NCBI GenBank assembly: GCA_964393835.1
Contig: CAYMUN010000015.1
Location: forward strand, 1 to 19,593
DNA from: CAYMUN01 sp964393835
GTDB taxonomy: Bacteria; Patescibacteriota; Saccharimonadia; Saccharimonadales; UBA4665
DNA: 19,593 bases
Direction: 5' to 3'
In this document: in pieces, positions 6,958 to 14,192 of the stretch
Numbering within the stretch: position 1 is the first letter of the stretch
How the letters are laid out: each line of letters starts with the position of its first letter
Notes under the pieces: generated by a model
Databases searched by the model: none
Seen by the model: the letters and a program-made list of their open reading frames with translations, nothing else
What the model was told of the DNA's origin: nothing
Program-made: the position numbers and the translations under genes

Positions 6958-9831
6958 CTATGACGGGCCGCCGCCTGGTTCAGGGGTTGTGTCTGGGGGT
7001 GGGCCTTGCTGACCCTCTTTGGTAGGATCATAGGTTCGATCGTACTGCTCGACTTGCTGCTTCAGGCCAGGGCCAACACCTTCGACGATTCCGCTCCATT
7101 CGGCTTTAGCGTCAGCCTCTGCATTACCGTGGGTAGAGGCCTGCGATACAATGATCTTTTGCATGCCACGGGCGCGATCGGTGAGAATATTTTGTTTGGT
7201 TTCTGGATCGTAGCGAGTCTCAGTAGCCAGGTCAATAATGACCTCTTTGCGGGCTCGCAGGGCGTCGCCTTTGAGCTGTCCAAAGTCTTGACTCTTCATA
7301 CTGGCCACAGTAGCTTTTGATCGTTCCAAATCATGTTTGGATGAGGCAAAACGTTGTCCATCCGGAGTATCGACAATGATTTGGCTATGGCCAAATTTGG
7401 CTTCGGGGTGATATTGTTGGCCGGTCTTTTCGGCGATGCCAATGATGCGCTGGGCGTAGTCCATGCCCTTTTCGGAGGCGATACGGTTGCCAGCCAATTC
7501 AATATCATCGTCTTCGGCGTAACCGCGGGCGGCCAGGCCGATGAGGGCGGCGCCCTGGACGTTGGCGCGCATCGTTTCGGGATCGGTGTTGAGGGTCGGC
7601 AGCATACCGTAGACATTGTCGACGCCCAATGCGCCGATGCGGTCGTCTTGGTTGCTGCTCTGGCGCATGGCGTCTGCTACTTCCTTGTATTGGGCACGGC
7701 TCTTTGGCGCTATCATCTCGCCACCTATCATCTTACCGTTTTCATCTTCTTGATAATTCTTAATGAATCCCTTGGCAGCCAGATTTCTTCGGGTGTCTTG
7801 CGAGAGGTTGCGGTAGGAGCCGAGGAGCGCGCGGTAGCCCTGCTTGTTGAGGCCGGCTTTGGCTTCCATTTCTTGGGCGACTTTTTGGGTTTGGGCGGCG
7901 CCCTCGCCGCCGAGATAATTGTCGACTTTGGCTTTGTAACCCTTAAAGCCCGGAACATTATGTTTGCCCAGAGCATAGGGAACTTGCTCGTCGACGTCTA
8001 GGCCCAGCTCGGCGCCGCGGCTGAGGATTTTGCCGATACTCTTGCGGTTGCCATGTTCGTCTTCTTTGCCGAATTCACCAAAGTTGTGGCGCCAGCGCTG
8101 GCCGGCACGGGCGGCTTTGATGTGCTTGGCGGTTGATTCCTGGCGAGCTTTTTTGAGGCGATCAAATCCACCGCGGCCGCGGTCATTGGCGAAGCCGCCG
8201 ATAGTCCTGAGTGCTCCGCCAGCAAACTTAAAGGTGGCCGGGATCAAGAAATAGGGCGCAAAGTAGGCCGCAAAGGCGATGAAACTACCGAGCGTGTCAC
8301 CGCCACCGCCATTATTAGCCACGGCCGCGAAGACCCGACCGGCAGCGATGATGGCCGAAATAATCGGGAACATCAGCAGGGCCCCACCTAGCGAATTCAT
8401 CCACAGGTTCCAGTATTTTTGGGTGTTTGGCAAGATGTACAGCACCAGGGCGATTGGTGACAGGATGACCAATACGATAACCACGATTTGTCGTATAACC
8501 AGCACCAAAAAGGCGATAAAGGCAGCTAGCAAACCGGCACCGACAAAGGTAAAGAGCCCAAATATACCCAGGGCGGCAAAAGCTAGCGGCGTGGCTATCG
8601 CGACGGCTGTGCCCTGGCCGCCGCCAAGGTGGATGGTGTTACTATCAAAGCTGTTGGCGAAAGGCTGCTGGATCAGCGCTCGTACCCCAAAGCCCAGGTC
8701 GTTAAACAGCTCGACGATAAAGCGCAGGCCCGGCCAGGAGATAGAAATAGCCACCGCCACGATTAAAAGTCTCGGCAATACCTTGCGCACCGTATAGGCA
8801 TCGAGTATTTCCATACCAAGGGCCTGGGCCATCACTATGATGAGCCCGGCTACCACCAGTAATCCGAGGGCTATGTTGCGGAAACTAATCCAGGCGAGGT
8901 GGTAGGCATTGCCGGTTGCACAAGGGTCTGAGCCGTTTACTCCTAGGCAGGTCTTAAAGATGTTTGTCGGATCACCGCTTTTAGTTTCGTCAGGGGTGCC
9001 GATTGACAGCAAGCTATTGATGACATTATCGACGCCGCCAAGCACCGAGACCATGCCCTTGATAGCGGCGCAGACCAACCAGTTGAGCGGGTTAAAGCCG
9101 GCGTTACAGTCTAGTTCTAGCGAATCAGGATTCCCTGGATCAGTTGCACCATCGGCCGGATTAGCATTGTCTGGATTTACCAACTGAGAGGGGTCAACAC
9201 TGCTACCCTTGGCCGCACCAGCCTTAAAGCCAAACGCGCAAAATTGGCCATTATTAGCTTGAACAGCTGCATCACCACATTTTTGAGTAATTGTTTGGTC
9301 ACCTATAAAGCCGGCTTTAAAGCCGCCCCGGCACTCAAGCTGAGCCTGAGTGGTATTAGCAAACCTATTACCCTGCACGTTTTGGCAGGCTGCATCAGCA
9401 AATGCCTGGATTTGGGCTGCCGTGGCGGTATCGCGTAGCTGTGGCCCGACTGACACGCCAAAATCATAGGCTGCCTCACAGATTTTTTTGTCACCGTTAC
9501 CGTTATTCCCAGGGGAAATTGCTTCAGAGCCACAGGCATCGGCTTTACTGGGGACTTGTTTAAAGCCGGCGATGAAGCCAGTGCGGCAGGCAGTCACTGG
9601 GTGTTTAAAAAAGCTGGCGAATCGGGCGCCGGCCTTGTCGGCAACGGCAGTGGTTAGGTCAGGAGTACAATGGTCTTGGGCTGCCTGGGTGATAAAGGCG
9701 TCGGTAATCGGCGCAATCACTGGGCCGCCATCACTAACCGCGGCCAAAGCTAACGGCGATAAAATCACAGAGCCCAAGATGGTCAGTAGACAAAAGACCA
9801 TAGCTAGCAAGGATTTCTTAGTTTTTAGCAT
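6958..9831 (-). CDS. VirB6/TrbL-like T4SS channel protein with exported Cys repeats and large C-terminal domain
   Basis: About 957 residues from the ATG at 9831 (a GTG directly precedes it). Order: signal peptide (about 1-30, cleavage after SPLALA), an exported region (about 32-305) with paired cysteines in four repeats of the form C-x(13-27)-C-x2-G/A-F/Y followed by AGF-like residues, then several membrane segments (about 318-338, 352-366, 408-470, 482-540), and a hydrophilic, presumably cytoplasmic tail of roughly 400 residues starting GGFANDRGRGGFDRLKKARQ and ending in a Pro/Gly-rich stretch. VirB6 proteins form the inner-membrane channel of T4SSs; extended versions are known in CPR bacteria. 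It is transcribed divergently from the pilin cluster across a 126-bp gap. The upstream TTGACA (9909-9914, minus) is clear but its -10 box is not. Confidence 0.85.
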   Translation of the reverse strand: MLKTKKSLLAMVFCLLTILGSVILSPLALAAVSDGGPVIAPITDAFITQAAQDHCTPDLTTAVADKAGARFASFFKHPVTACRTGFIAGFKQVPSKADACGSEAISPGNNGNGDKKICEAAYDFGVSVGPQLRDTATAAQIQAFADAACQNVQGNRFANTTQAQLECRGGFKAGFIGDQTITQKCGDAAVQANNGQFCAFGFKAGAAKGSSVDPSQLVNPDNANPADGATDPGNPDSLELDCNAGFNPLNWLVCAAIKGMVSVLGGVDNVINSLLSIGTPDETKSGDPTNIFKTCLGVNGSDPCATGNAYHLAWISFRNIALGLLVVAGLIIVMAQALGMEILDAYTVRKVLPRLLIVAVAISISWPGLRFIVELFNDLGFGVRALIQQPFANSFDSNTIHLGGGQGTAVAIATPLAFAALGIFGLFTFVGAGLLAAFIAFLVLVIRQIVVIVLVILSPIALVLYILPNTQKYWNLWMNSLGGALLMFPIISAIIAAGRVFAAVANNGGGGDTLGSFIAFAAYFAPYFLIPATFKFAGGALRTIGGFANDRGRGGFDRLKKARQESTAKHIKAARAGQRWRHNFGEFGKEDEHGNRKSIGKILSRGAELGLDVDEQVPYALGKHNVPGFKGYKAKVDNYLGGEGAAQTQKVAQEMEAKAGLNKQGYRALLGSYRNLSQDTRRNLAAKGFIKNYQEDENGKMIGGEMIAPKSRAQYKEVADAMRQSSNQDDRIGALGVDNVYGMLPTLNTDPETMRANVQGAALIGLAARGYAEDDDIELAGNRIASEKGMDYAQRIIGIAEKTGQQYHPEAKFGHSQIIVDTPDGQRFASSKHDLERSKATVASMKSQDFGQLKGDALRARKEVIIDLATETRYDPETKQNILTDRARGMQKIIVSQASTHGNAEADAKAEWSGIVEGVGPGLKQQVEQYDRTYDPTKEGQQGPPPDTTPEPGGGPS

Positions 9832-9957
9832 CACCGGTTTCTCTAATTTTTGTTACTACCATGTACTGGTTCCACCACTTAGGGTCTGTAAAATGATAGC
9901 ATAAGCACTGTCAAGTGGATAGTACGTGTGTTAGTATAGTTGTATAAAGTAGTCATT

Positions 9958-10458
9958 ATGATACAAAAACTAAAACAACTCTCTGTGATTGCTGGCCTGC
10001 TCCTTTTGCTAGTTACCAGCCTGGGCTTTGTTCCCTCCGGGATCACCCAGGCAGCAGTTTCGGGCGGCTGTACCCCGACTCCCGGGTTACCGTTGCCTAG
10101 CTGCGCCGACCAGTGCAAGCTCAACCAGGGCACTTGCGCCACCTGCTACAACGAAAAAGGCTGCATCGATTGCACGAAAATTGCTTGTACGGACGCCGCC
10201 AAAGATTGTAATTCCGCGCACTGCGATCTTATCGATTCATATGTTAACCCTACCATCGCCTTGTTTTCGGCTATCGTCGGCCTGGTGATAACTATTTCGC
10301 TTATCTGGGGAGGTATCCAGTATGCTAGCTCGGGCGGTGACCCCCAAAAAGCTTCAGCGGCCAAAAGCCGGATTACCAAAACTCTGATGGCCTTTTTCAT
10401 GTATGCTTTTATCTGGGCTTTCCTCCAGTACCTGATACCAGGCGGAGTCTTTAAGTAG
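9958..10458 (+). CDS. Pilin-like T4SS protein 1 (VirB2/TrbC-like), ten-cysteine variant
   Basis: 166 residues from ATG 9958; the frame is also open upstream from a TTG at 9940, but that start would overlap the promoter-like sequence. Signal peptide about 1-32 (ends ITQA-A), then an exported loop with ten cysteines within about 60 residues (from GGC to SAHC), then two membrane helices joined by the family signature GGIQYASSGGDPQKASAAKS. The two-helix hairpin with a short charged turn is the VirB2/TrbC-like architecture. It is the first of six paralogues. TATAAA (9943-9948) lies 9 nt before ATG and TATAGT slightly upstream, but no good -35 is visible. The cysteine-rich loop is much longer than in the other paralogues and may be a disulfide-bonded tip or adhesin domain (inference). 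Confidence 0.82.
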   Translation: MIQKLKQLSVIAGLLLLLVTSLGFVPSGITQAAVSGGCTPTPGLPLPSCADQCKLNQGTCATCYNEKGCIDCTKIACTDAAKDCNSAHCDLIDSYVNPTIALFSAIVGLVITISLIWGGIQYASSGGDPQKASAAKSRITKTLMAFFMYAFIWAFLQYLIPGGVFK

Positions 10459-10469
10459 TTGGGTTAGCA

Positions 10470-11021
10470 ATGAAAAAATTCGCTTTCACAAACGCATTAA
10501 AGTCCACGGCAGTAGCCGTATTTGCTGCCGGGGTACTGGTCGTGGTCGCTACTGTTGGCACGGGCCCGGCCGCCCTAGCAGTTTCGCCGACCGGCAGCTC
10601 TCCGGTGCTGCTGACCACTTTCGCCACTACGGCTGTGACAGCTGCCTGTCAGCCACAACCATTTTTTGGCCTAGTTCCCTGGTATAACTATCTCGACAAA
10701 GAGATTAATACTGGTGGGGGCTCCTCGCGCTGTGACGTGACTTGTTTCAATGTTCTCCCCCGAGCCACGCCCAATGATTGCACCGTGTCCAAAAGTGACA
10801 TCCCAGCCGTCTTACTGGCGATCGTCGATAATATGCTAAGGATTGCCGGGTTGGTGGCTGTCGCTTTTGTATTAGTCGGAGCTTTTCAGTTTGTGGCTAG
10901 CCGTGGTAACTCCGAACGAACGGCAGGCGCCCAGTCCACGGTCATTAATGCCTTGGTTGGTTTGACAGTAGCTCTACTGGCTATCGGCTTTATATCGTAT
11001 GTAGGGGGCAAGCTACAATGA
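10470..11021 (+). CDS. Pilin-like T4SS protein 2, divergent signature
   Basis: 183 residues starting 11 nt after pilin 1; no clear Shine-Dalgarno. The signal peptide is about 1-37 (ends PAALAVS). The exported loop contains four cysteines and an aromatic patch FFGLVPWYNYL. Two membrane helices follow. The turn signature of the family (YITSGGD..K...AK) has become FQFVASRGNSERTAGAQSTV: the Asp and the AK pair are lost, while the following NALVGLTVALLAIGF helix is kept. The gene ends in ATGA, overlapping the next start by 4 nt, so translation is coupled. It may be a minor subunit rather than the main pilin. Confidence 0.78.
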   Translation: MKKFAFTNALKSTAVAVFAAGVLVVVATVGTGPAALAVSPTGSSPVLLTTFATTAVTAACQPQPFFGLVPWYNYLDKEINTGGGSSRCDVTCFNVLPRATPNDCTVSKSDIPAVLLAIVDNMLRIAGLVAVAFVLVGAFQFVASRGNSERTAGAQSTVINALVGLTVALLAIGFISYVGGKLQ

Positions 11022-11332
11022 TCCTTAGCCAGCTACATCAGATAGCAATCTTCGCCGCTGCCCAGAGCCCGATCAAAGACCCCTCCAGCTTACCGCATGT
11101 CGACGGCGGCCAGGGGAGCATCCAGATTATCCTCAGTATTGTCTTTGGCATTATTGGTTCCTTGTCAGTGTTGATGATTGTCATCTCAGGCCTCAAGTAC
11201 ATCACCTCTAGCGGTGATCCGCAAAAAGCCTCTGAAGCCAAAAGCGGTATTATGTATGCCTTGATTGGCTTGGCGATAGCAATACTAGCCCAGGCGATTG
11301 TGGTTTTCGTGGTCAAGCGGGTAGGCGCATGA
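11018..11332 (+). CDS. Pilin-like T4SS protein 3, short and cysteine-free
   Basis: 104 residues, overlapping both neighbours by 4 nt (ATGA at each end). The N-terminus (MILSQLHQIAIFAAAQSPIK) is only weakly hydrophobic and lacks the basic start of a normal signal peptide. Two membrane helices (about 33-56 and 77-101) flank the signature SGLKYITSSGDPQKASEAKS. It has no cysteine, unlike the other five. This is the minimal version of the VirB2/TrbC-like two-helix fold. Confidence 0.8.
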   Translation: MILSQLHQIAIFAAAQSPIKDPSSLPHVDGGQGSIQIILSIVFGIIGSLSVLMIVISGLKYITSSGDPQKASEAKSGIMYALIGLAIAILAQAIVVFVVKRVGA

Positions 11333-11706
11333 TCCGACGATTAACCGCCGCGTTATTGCTGGCAGTGATTGGCATAATAGCCGTATCGATGCCGGTACAG
11401 GCTTTTGACCCGTTTCAGGTTAACTGCGGTGACGCCGATTATAGCAAATCAGCTATCTGTCAGACGCCGGCTGAGTCACTGTCTGGCCCCGGCGGCCCCC
11501 TCCTCAGGATTACTAATCTGGTCACTATGGTAGCCGGCGCGCTGGCCGTTATTTTGATCATTTACGGCGCCATCAAGTACATCACTTCGGGCGGCGATAG
11601 CTCAAATATTCAGAGCGCCAAAAACACTATTATGTATGCCTTAATAGGTGTAGCCGTCATAGCTTTGGCTCAGACAATTATTAACTTTGTAGTATTGAAA
11701 CTGTAA
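11329..11706 (+). CDS. Pilin-like T4SS protein 4
   Basis: 125 residues. A clear signal peptide (MIRRLTAALLLAVIGIIAVS, cleavage after PVQA at about 25) leads to a short exported loop with two cysteines 10 residues apart, then two helices separated by the signature GAIKYITSGGDSSNIQSAKN and the conserved TIMYALIGVAVIALAQTIIN. Its start overlaps the stop of pilin 3 (ATGA). It probably contributes a polymerising T4SS subunit. Confidence 0.82.
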   Translation: MIRRLTAALLLAVIGIIAVSMPVQAFDPFQVNCGDADYSKSAICQTPAESLSGPGGPLLRITNLVTMVAGALAVILIIYGAIKYITSGGDSSNIQSAKNTIMYALIGVAVIALAQTIINFVVLKL

Positions 11707-11717
11707 GGAGTAGCACC

Positions 11718-12107
11718 ATGAAACGAATCATAGTAAACCTGCTAGTCATGCTCGCCCTGGTATTTATGCCAGTCGTAGTCTTTGGCGGCCAAGCCGCCGC
11801 CGCTTGTCCAACGGCCACTGATGCTAAAACCCAAGTCTTAAAAGGAGTCAATGAAACTGGTAGCGACTGTAGTGACACTGGAGTCACCAATGCTTTTTCT
11901 GTAGCTGTAGAAGTTCTCAGCTTTATTGCGGGCGCGGTAGCCGTCATTATGATTATATATAGCGGGTTTAGATATATAACCTCAGCCGGCGATGCTTCTA
12001 AGGTGGGTGCTGCTAAAACTACATTAATCTATGCGCTTGTTGGTATTGTGGTTGTGGCATTGTCGCAGCTTTTGATTCGATTTGTAATCCACCACGTTAA
12101 GCCGTAA
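11718..12107 (+). CDS. Pilin-like T4SS protein 5
   Basis: 129 residues with a strong Shine-Dalgarno (AAGGAG, 11705-11710, 7 nt before ATG). Signal peptide about 1-29 (ends GGQAAAA), an exported loop with two cysteines 20 residues apart, then two helices around the signature SGFRYITSAGDASKVGAAKT. It is closest to pilin 6 in the signature and following helix (LIYALVGIVVVALSQLLIRF). It is last in the block that starts at 9958; the next paralogue has its own promoter. Confidence 0.82.
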   Translation: MKRIIVNLLVMLALVFMPVVVFGGQAAAACPTATDAKTQVLKGVNETGSDCSDTGVTNAFSVAVEVLSFIAGAVAVIMIIYSGFRYITSAGDASKVGAAKTTLIYALVGIVVVALSQLLIRFVIHHVKP

Positions 12108-12121
12108 GAGATATTGTTGAC

Positions 12122-12150
12122 TTGATCTACGCTTATGCTTGTAGTATAAG
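12122..12150 (+). promoter_or_regulatory. Promoter of the sixth pilin gene
   Basis: TTGATC (12122-12127), 17-bp spacer, TATAAG (12145-12150). Predicted start near 12157, leader of about 27 nt with a GAAAGG Shine-Dalgarno-like run about 12 nt before ATG 12184. The gene can therefore be expressed apart from pilins 1-5. Confidence 0.6.
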
Positions 12151-12183
12151 TTAAGTAACACTAAAGAAAGGTTCAATAAACAC

Positions 12184-12618
12184 ATGATCCAGAAAATTAA
12201 AAAATTCCTAGTAGTCGGTATTGCCAGTTTTACAATGCTGATACCTGGCTTGTTAGTGCCAGTTGTCGGCGGTGTAGCCTCGGCAGACATTAAAGCTAAT
12301 TTATGTAGCGGCGTAGATGCAGCAGCAGATACAACTGACTGTGCCGCCGCAACTAGTGATGCTACTGGTCAAGCAGGTGTGAAAGCGATTGCTAAGAAGA
12401 TCACAGCAATTTTCTCCATCATTGTCGGTGCCATATCAATCATCATGATTATTTATGGCGGTTTCCGCTACATTACTTCGGGTGGTGATAGCAGCAAAGT
12501 TGGCAATGCTAAGAATACCTTGATTTACGCCATCGTTGGTTTAATTATTGTCGCGTTGGCTCAGCTCATTGTTCGCTTTGTGCTTACTCAAGCTGGAGAT
12601 GCCACCAACACAATATAG
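12184..12618 (+). CDS. Pilin-like T4SS protein 6, separately promoted, candidate major pilin
   Basis: 144 residues. Signal peptide about 1-34 (MIQKIKKFLVVGIASFTMLI start, cleavage after VASA), then an exported loop with two cysteines 11 residues apart and an Ala/Asp/Thr-rich stretch, and two helices around the canonical signature GGFRYITSGGDSSKVGNAKN. A private promoter and leader, and a strong terminator just after it, suggest that this subunit can be made in different, possibly larger, amounts than its neighbours (inference). The start MIQK matches that of pilin 1. Confidence 0.84.
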   Translation: MIQKIKKFLVVGIASFTMLIPGLLVPVVGGVASADIKANLCSGVDAAADTTDCAAATSDATGQAGVKAIAKKITAIFSIIVGAISIIMIIYGGFRYITSGGDSSKVGNAKNTLIYAIVGLIIVALAQLIVRFVLTQAGDATNTI

Positions 12619-12636
12619 AGGACTACTTAACCATTT

Positions 12637-12674
12637 ATACAAAACCTCCCGCAGTGTTGCGGGAGGTTTTGTAT
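12637..12674. terminator. Bidirectional intrinsic terminator between pilin 6 and hsp20
   Basis: A perfect 17-bp stem (12637-12653 with 12658-12674) and GTGT loop: the core CCTCCCGCA/TGCGGGAGG is flanked by AAAA on the left and TTTT on the right, so it works as a rho-independent terminator on both strands. It fills the gap between convergent genes ending at 12618 and 12679. Confidence 0.92.
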
Positions 12675-12678
12675 GGCT

Positions 12679-13155
12679 CTATAAAACTTGGATCTTTTTG
12701 ACGGTGTCCTGTTGGACTTTGCCAAAGCTGATGGTCAAGACGCCGTCTTTGAGGACAGCTTCGATCTCTTCTTCTTTGACGGGAACCGGCAGGGCGATGG
12801 TGCGGGAGAATTCACCCCAGTAACATTCCTGTAAGAAATAATTCTCAACGCCCTCTTCGGAGCCCGAGCTGAGGGTGCCACGGACAGTCAGCTGGTTGTC
12901 GGAAATACTGACATCAAGATCGTTTTTATTGACGCCGGCAGTGCGGGCTTTAACGACCAGTTTTTCGCGTGTCTCGTAAACGTCGACGGCGAGCTGGCCA
13001 GGAACGTTTTCGTCCTCGTCCCATTCGTCATCGGCAGCCGGGGTAGCCGCGGTCGGTGTCGGCTCGGGCGCGAGGGCTGTTTCATCGCCTAAAAAGGCCG
13101 CGGTTAATTCATCTTCTTCCAACAACAGATCGTCGTCGCGATTTCGTCGCGCCAT
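12679..13155 (-). CDS. Hsp20/alpha-crystallin small heat shock protein
   Basis: 158 residues. An acidic, Pro/Ala/Thr-rich N-terminal arm (about 1-50) precedes an alpha-crystallin domain (about 53-147) with GQLAVDVYETREKLVVKART, a DLDVSISDNQLTVRG strand pair and the conserved EFSRTIALP and LKDGVLTISF motifs. The C-terminus is KKIQVL, a short version of the I-x-I/V anchor. Small heat shock proteins are ATP-independent chaperones that bind unfolding proteins as oligomers. GGAGGG 9 nt before ATG 13155 fixes the start. The leader is about 94 nt from the predicted promoter. The 3' end lies 5 bp from the shared terminator. Confidence 0.93.
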   Translation of the reverse strand: MARRNRDDDLLLEEDELTAAFLGDETALAPEPTPTAATPAADDEWDEDENVPGQLAVDVYETREKLVVKARTAGVNKNDLDVSISDNQLTVRGTLSSGSEEGVENYFLQECYWGEFSRTIALPVPVKEEEIEAVLKDGVLTISFGKVQQDTVKKIQVL

Positions 13156-13255
13156 AGCGTGTTACCCTCCAATTAATTACTGTATTAGCCAACCGCCACC
13201 CGCCAACGGCGAGCGGACAGAGAGATTAAAAATCTTGCATTTTTGTCTTGCTAGC

Positions 13256-13285
13256 AGTATAGCTTAGGTTGTTAACGGTGTGCAA
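13256..13285 (-). promoter_or_regulatory. Promoter of hsp20
   Basis: On the minus strand TTGCAC (13285 to 13280), 18-bp spacer, TATACT (13261 to 13256). No CIRCE element is present. The leader (about 13249 to 13156) contains two small hairpins: AGATT/AATCT (13223-13235) and CGCC/GGCG (13201-13211). Confidence 0.65.
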
Positions 13286-13332
13286 CGTCCCCTGCACTTA
13301 TTTACAACACATTAAACACAACGGAGGGTCGG

Positions 13333-14031
13333 ATGGCCCTATTAGACACCCTGATTAGCTTGATCGTTCCCTATGATTGCCTGGGCTGCGGCGCCGAAGG
13401 TCGGTTGCTGTGCACCGCCTGTACCGGTCGTCTTCGGCCGGCGCCCCCTTGCTGCTACCGCTGCCAAACCGCCTCCACTAGCGCCTTGACTTGTGTCGAC
13501 TGTCAGGTCGCCAGCCCCCTTTACCGGGTTCAGGCGGCTATTATTTACGAGAAACTGGCAAAACATTTGGTATGGAAGCTTAAATTTGGCCATGCCCAGA
13601 CTGCCGCTAAAGAAATCGCGGCCCTGATGCGCCCACTTGCCGACCAGCAAAAACCGGATAGTTTCTTAGTCGTGCCAATACCAACGGCTACGACCCGGAT
13701 TCGCCAGCGTGGCTATGACCAGGCGCGACTAGTAGCCCGAGAGCTCGCCAGGCTTCTCCGTCAACCCTACGCCGATATTCTGGCCCGCCAAAGCCAGGCT
13801 CACCAGGTCGGTGCTTCACGCCAACAGCGCCTGGCGCAGTTAAAGAACGCCTTTCGGGTCACCAAACCCCGACAGATATCGGGTACTCGAATTATGCTCA
13901 TTGATGATGTCGTGACTACTGGCGCGACCCTAGAAGCTGCCGCTGTCACCCTGCGAGCTGCCGGTGCCCGACAGATTGAGGCTCTAGTATTTGCCCAACC
14001 CAGGCTTCGCAAAAACTTTCCCCACCTATAA
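13333..14031 (+). CDS. comF: ComF-family phosphoribosyltransferase-like protein
   Basis: 232 residues. Four CxxC pairs (16/19, 27/30, 41/44, 54/57) form the N-terminal zinc-binding part, and a type I phosphoribosyltransferase-like domain follows with the PRPP loop IMLIDDVVTTGATLE near 187-201 and the family motif PTATTRIRQRGYDQARLVAR near 115-134. ComF proteins are needed for natural DNA uptake in several bacteria, where they help bring single-stranded DNA into the cell; the substrate of the PRT fold is not established. GGAGGG lies 6 nt before ATG 13333. The gene diverges from hsp20 and is followed at once by a terminator. No other competence gene is in the window. Confidence 0.93.
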   Translation: MALLDTLISLIVPYDCLGCGAEGRLLCTACTGRLRPAPPCCYRCQTASTSALTCVDCQVASPLYRVQAAIIYEKLAKHLVWKLKFGHAQTAAKEIAALMRPLADQQKPDSFLVVPIPTATTRIRQRGYDQARLVARELARLLRQPYADILARQSQAHQVGASRQQRLAQLKNAFRVTKPRQISGTRIMLIDDVVTTGATLEAAAVTLRAAGARQIEALVFAQPRLRKNFPHL

Positions 14032-14060
14032 AAATAGCCCGCTCAAGGGCGGGCGATTTT
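14031..14060. terminator. Terminator shared by comF and tRNA-Ser(GCT)
   Basis: Stem GCCCGC (14037-14042) / GCGGGC (14049-14054) with a 6-nt loop, flanked by AAAAT on the left and ATTTT on the right, so it suits both strands. It overlaps the comF stop codon and lies just past the CCA end of the tRNA on the other strand. Confidence 0.8.
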
Positions 14061-14063
14061 ATC

Positions 14064-14156
14064 TGGCGGAGAGAGAGGGATTCGAACCCTCGCGGGGGAT
14101 TGCTCCCCCCTATCGATTTAGCAAACCGACCCCTTCAGCCTCTTGGGTACCTCTCC
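14064..14156 (-). tRNA. tRNA-Ser(GCT)
   Basis: 93 nt on the minus strand including an encoded CCA (14064-14066). Acceptor GGAGAGG pairs with TCTCTCC, discriminator G; the T arm is GAGGG-TTCGAAT-CCCTC; a long variable arm marks a class II tRNA; the anticodon GCT lies at 14122-14120. It reads the serine codons AGC/AGT. Confidence 0.96.
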
Positions 14157-14192
14157 GTGTTTGGCAGATCAGAAGACCCGCGATACTGTATT

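Noticed and set aside
7354..8001. Long open frame on the plus strand opposite virB6 (215 codons)
   Set aside because: It lies fully inside the well-supported VirB6-like gene, has no ribosome site or promoter, and its composition is that of an antisense frame of GC-rich coding DNA.
11015..11335. UGA recoded as an amino acid (SR1/Gracilibacteria code)
   Set aside because: TGA ends several genes exactly at coupled ATGA junctions, so it is a stop here.
13156..13332. CIRCE operator for hsp20
   Set aside because: The TTAGCACTC-N9-GAGTGCTAA palindrome is not present in this region.
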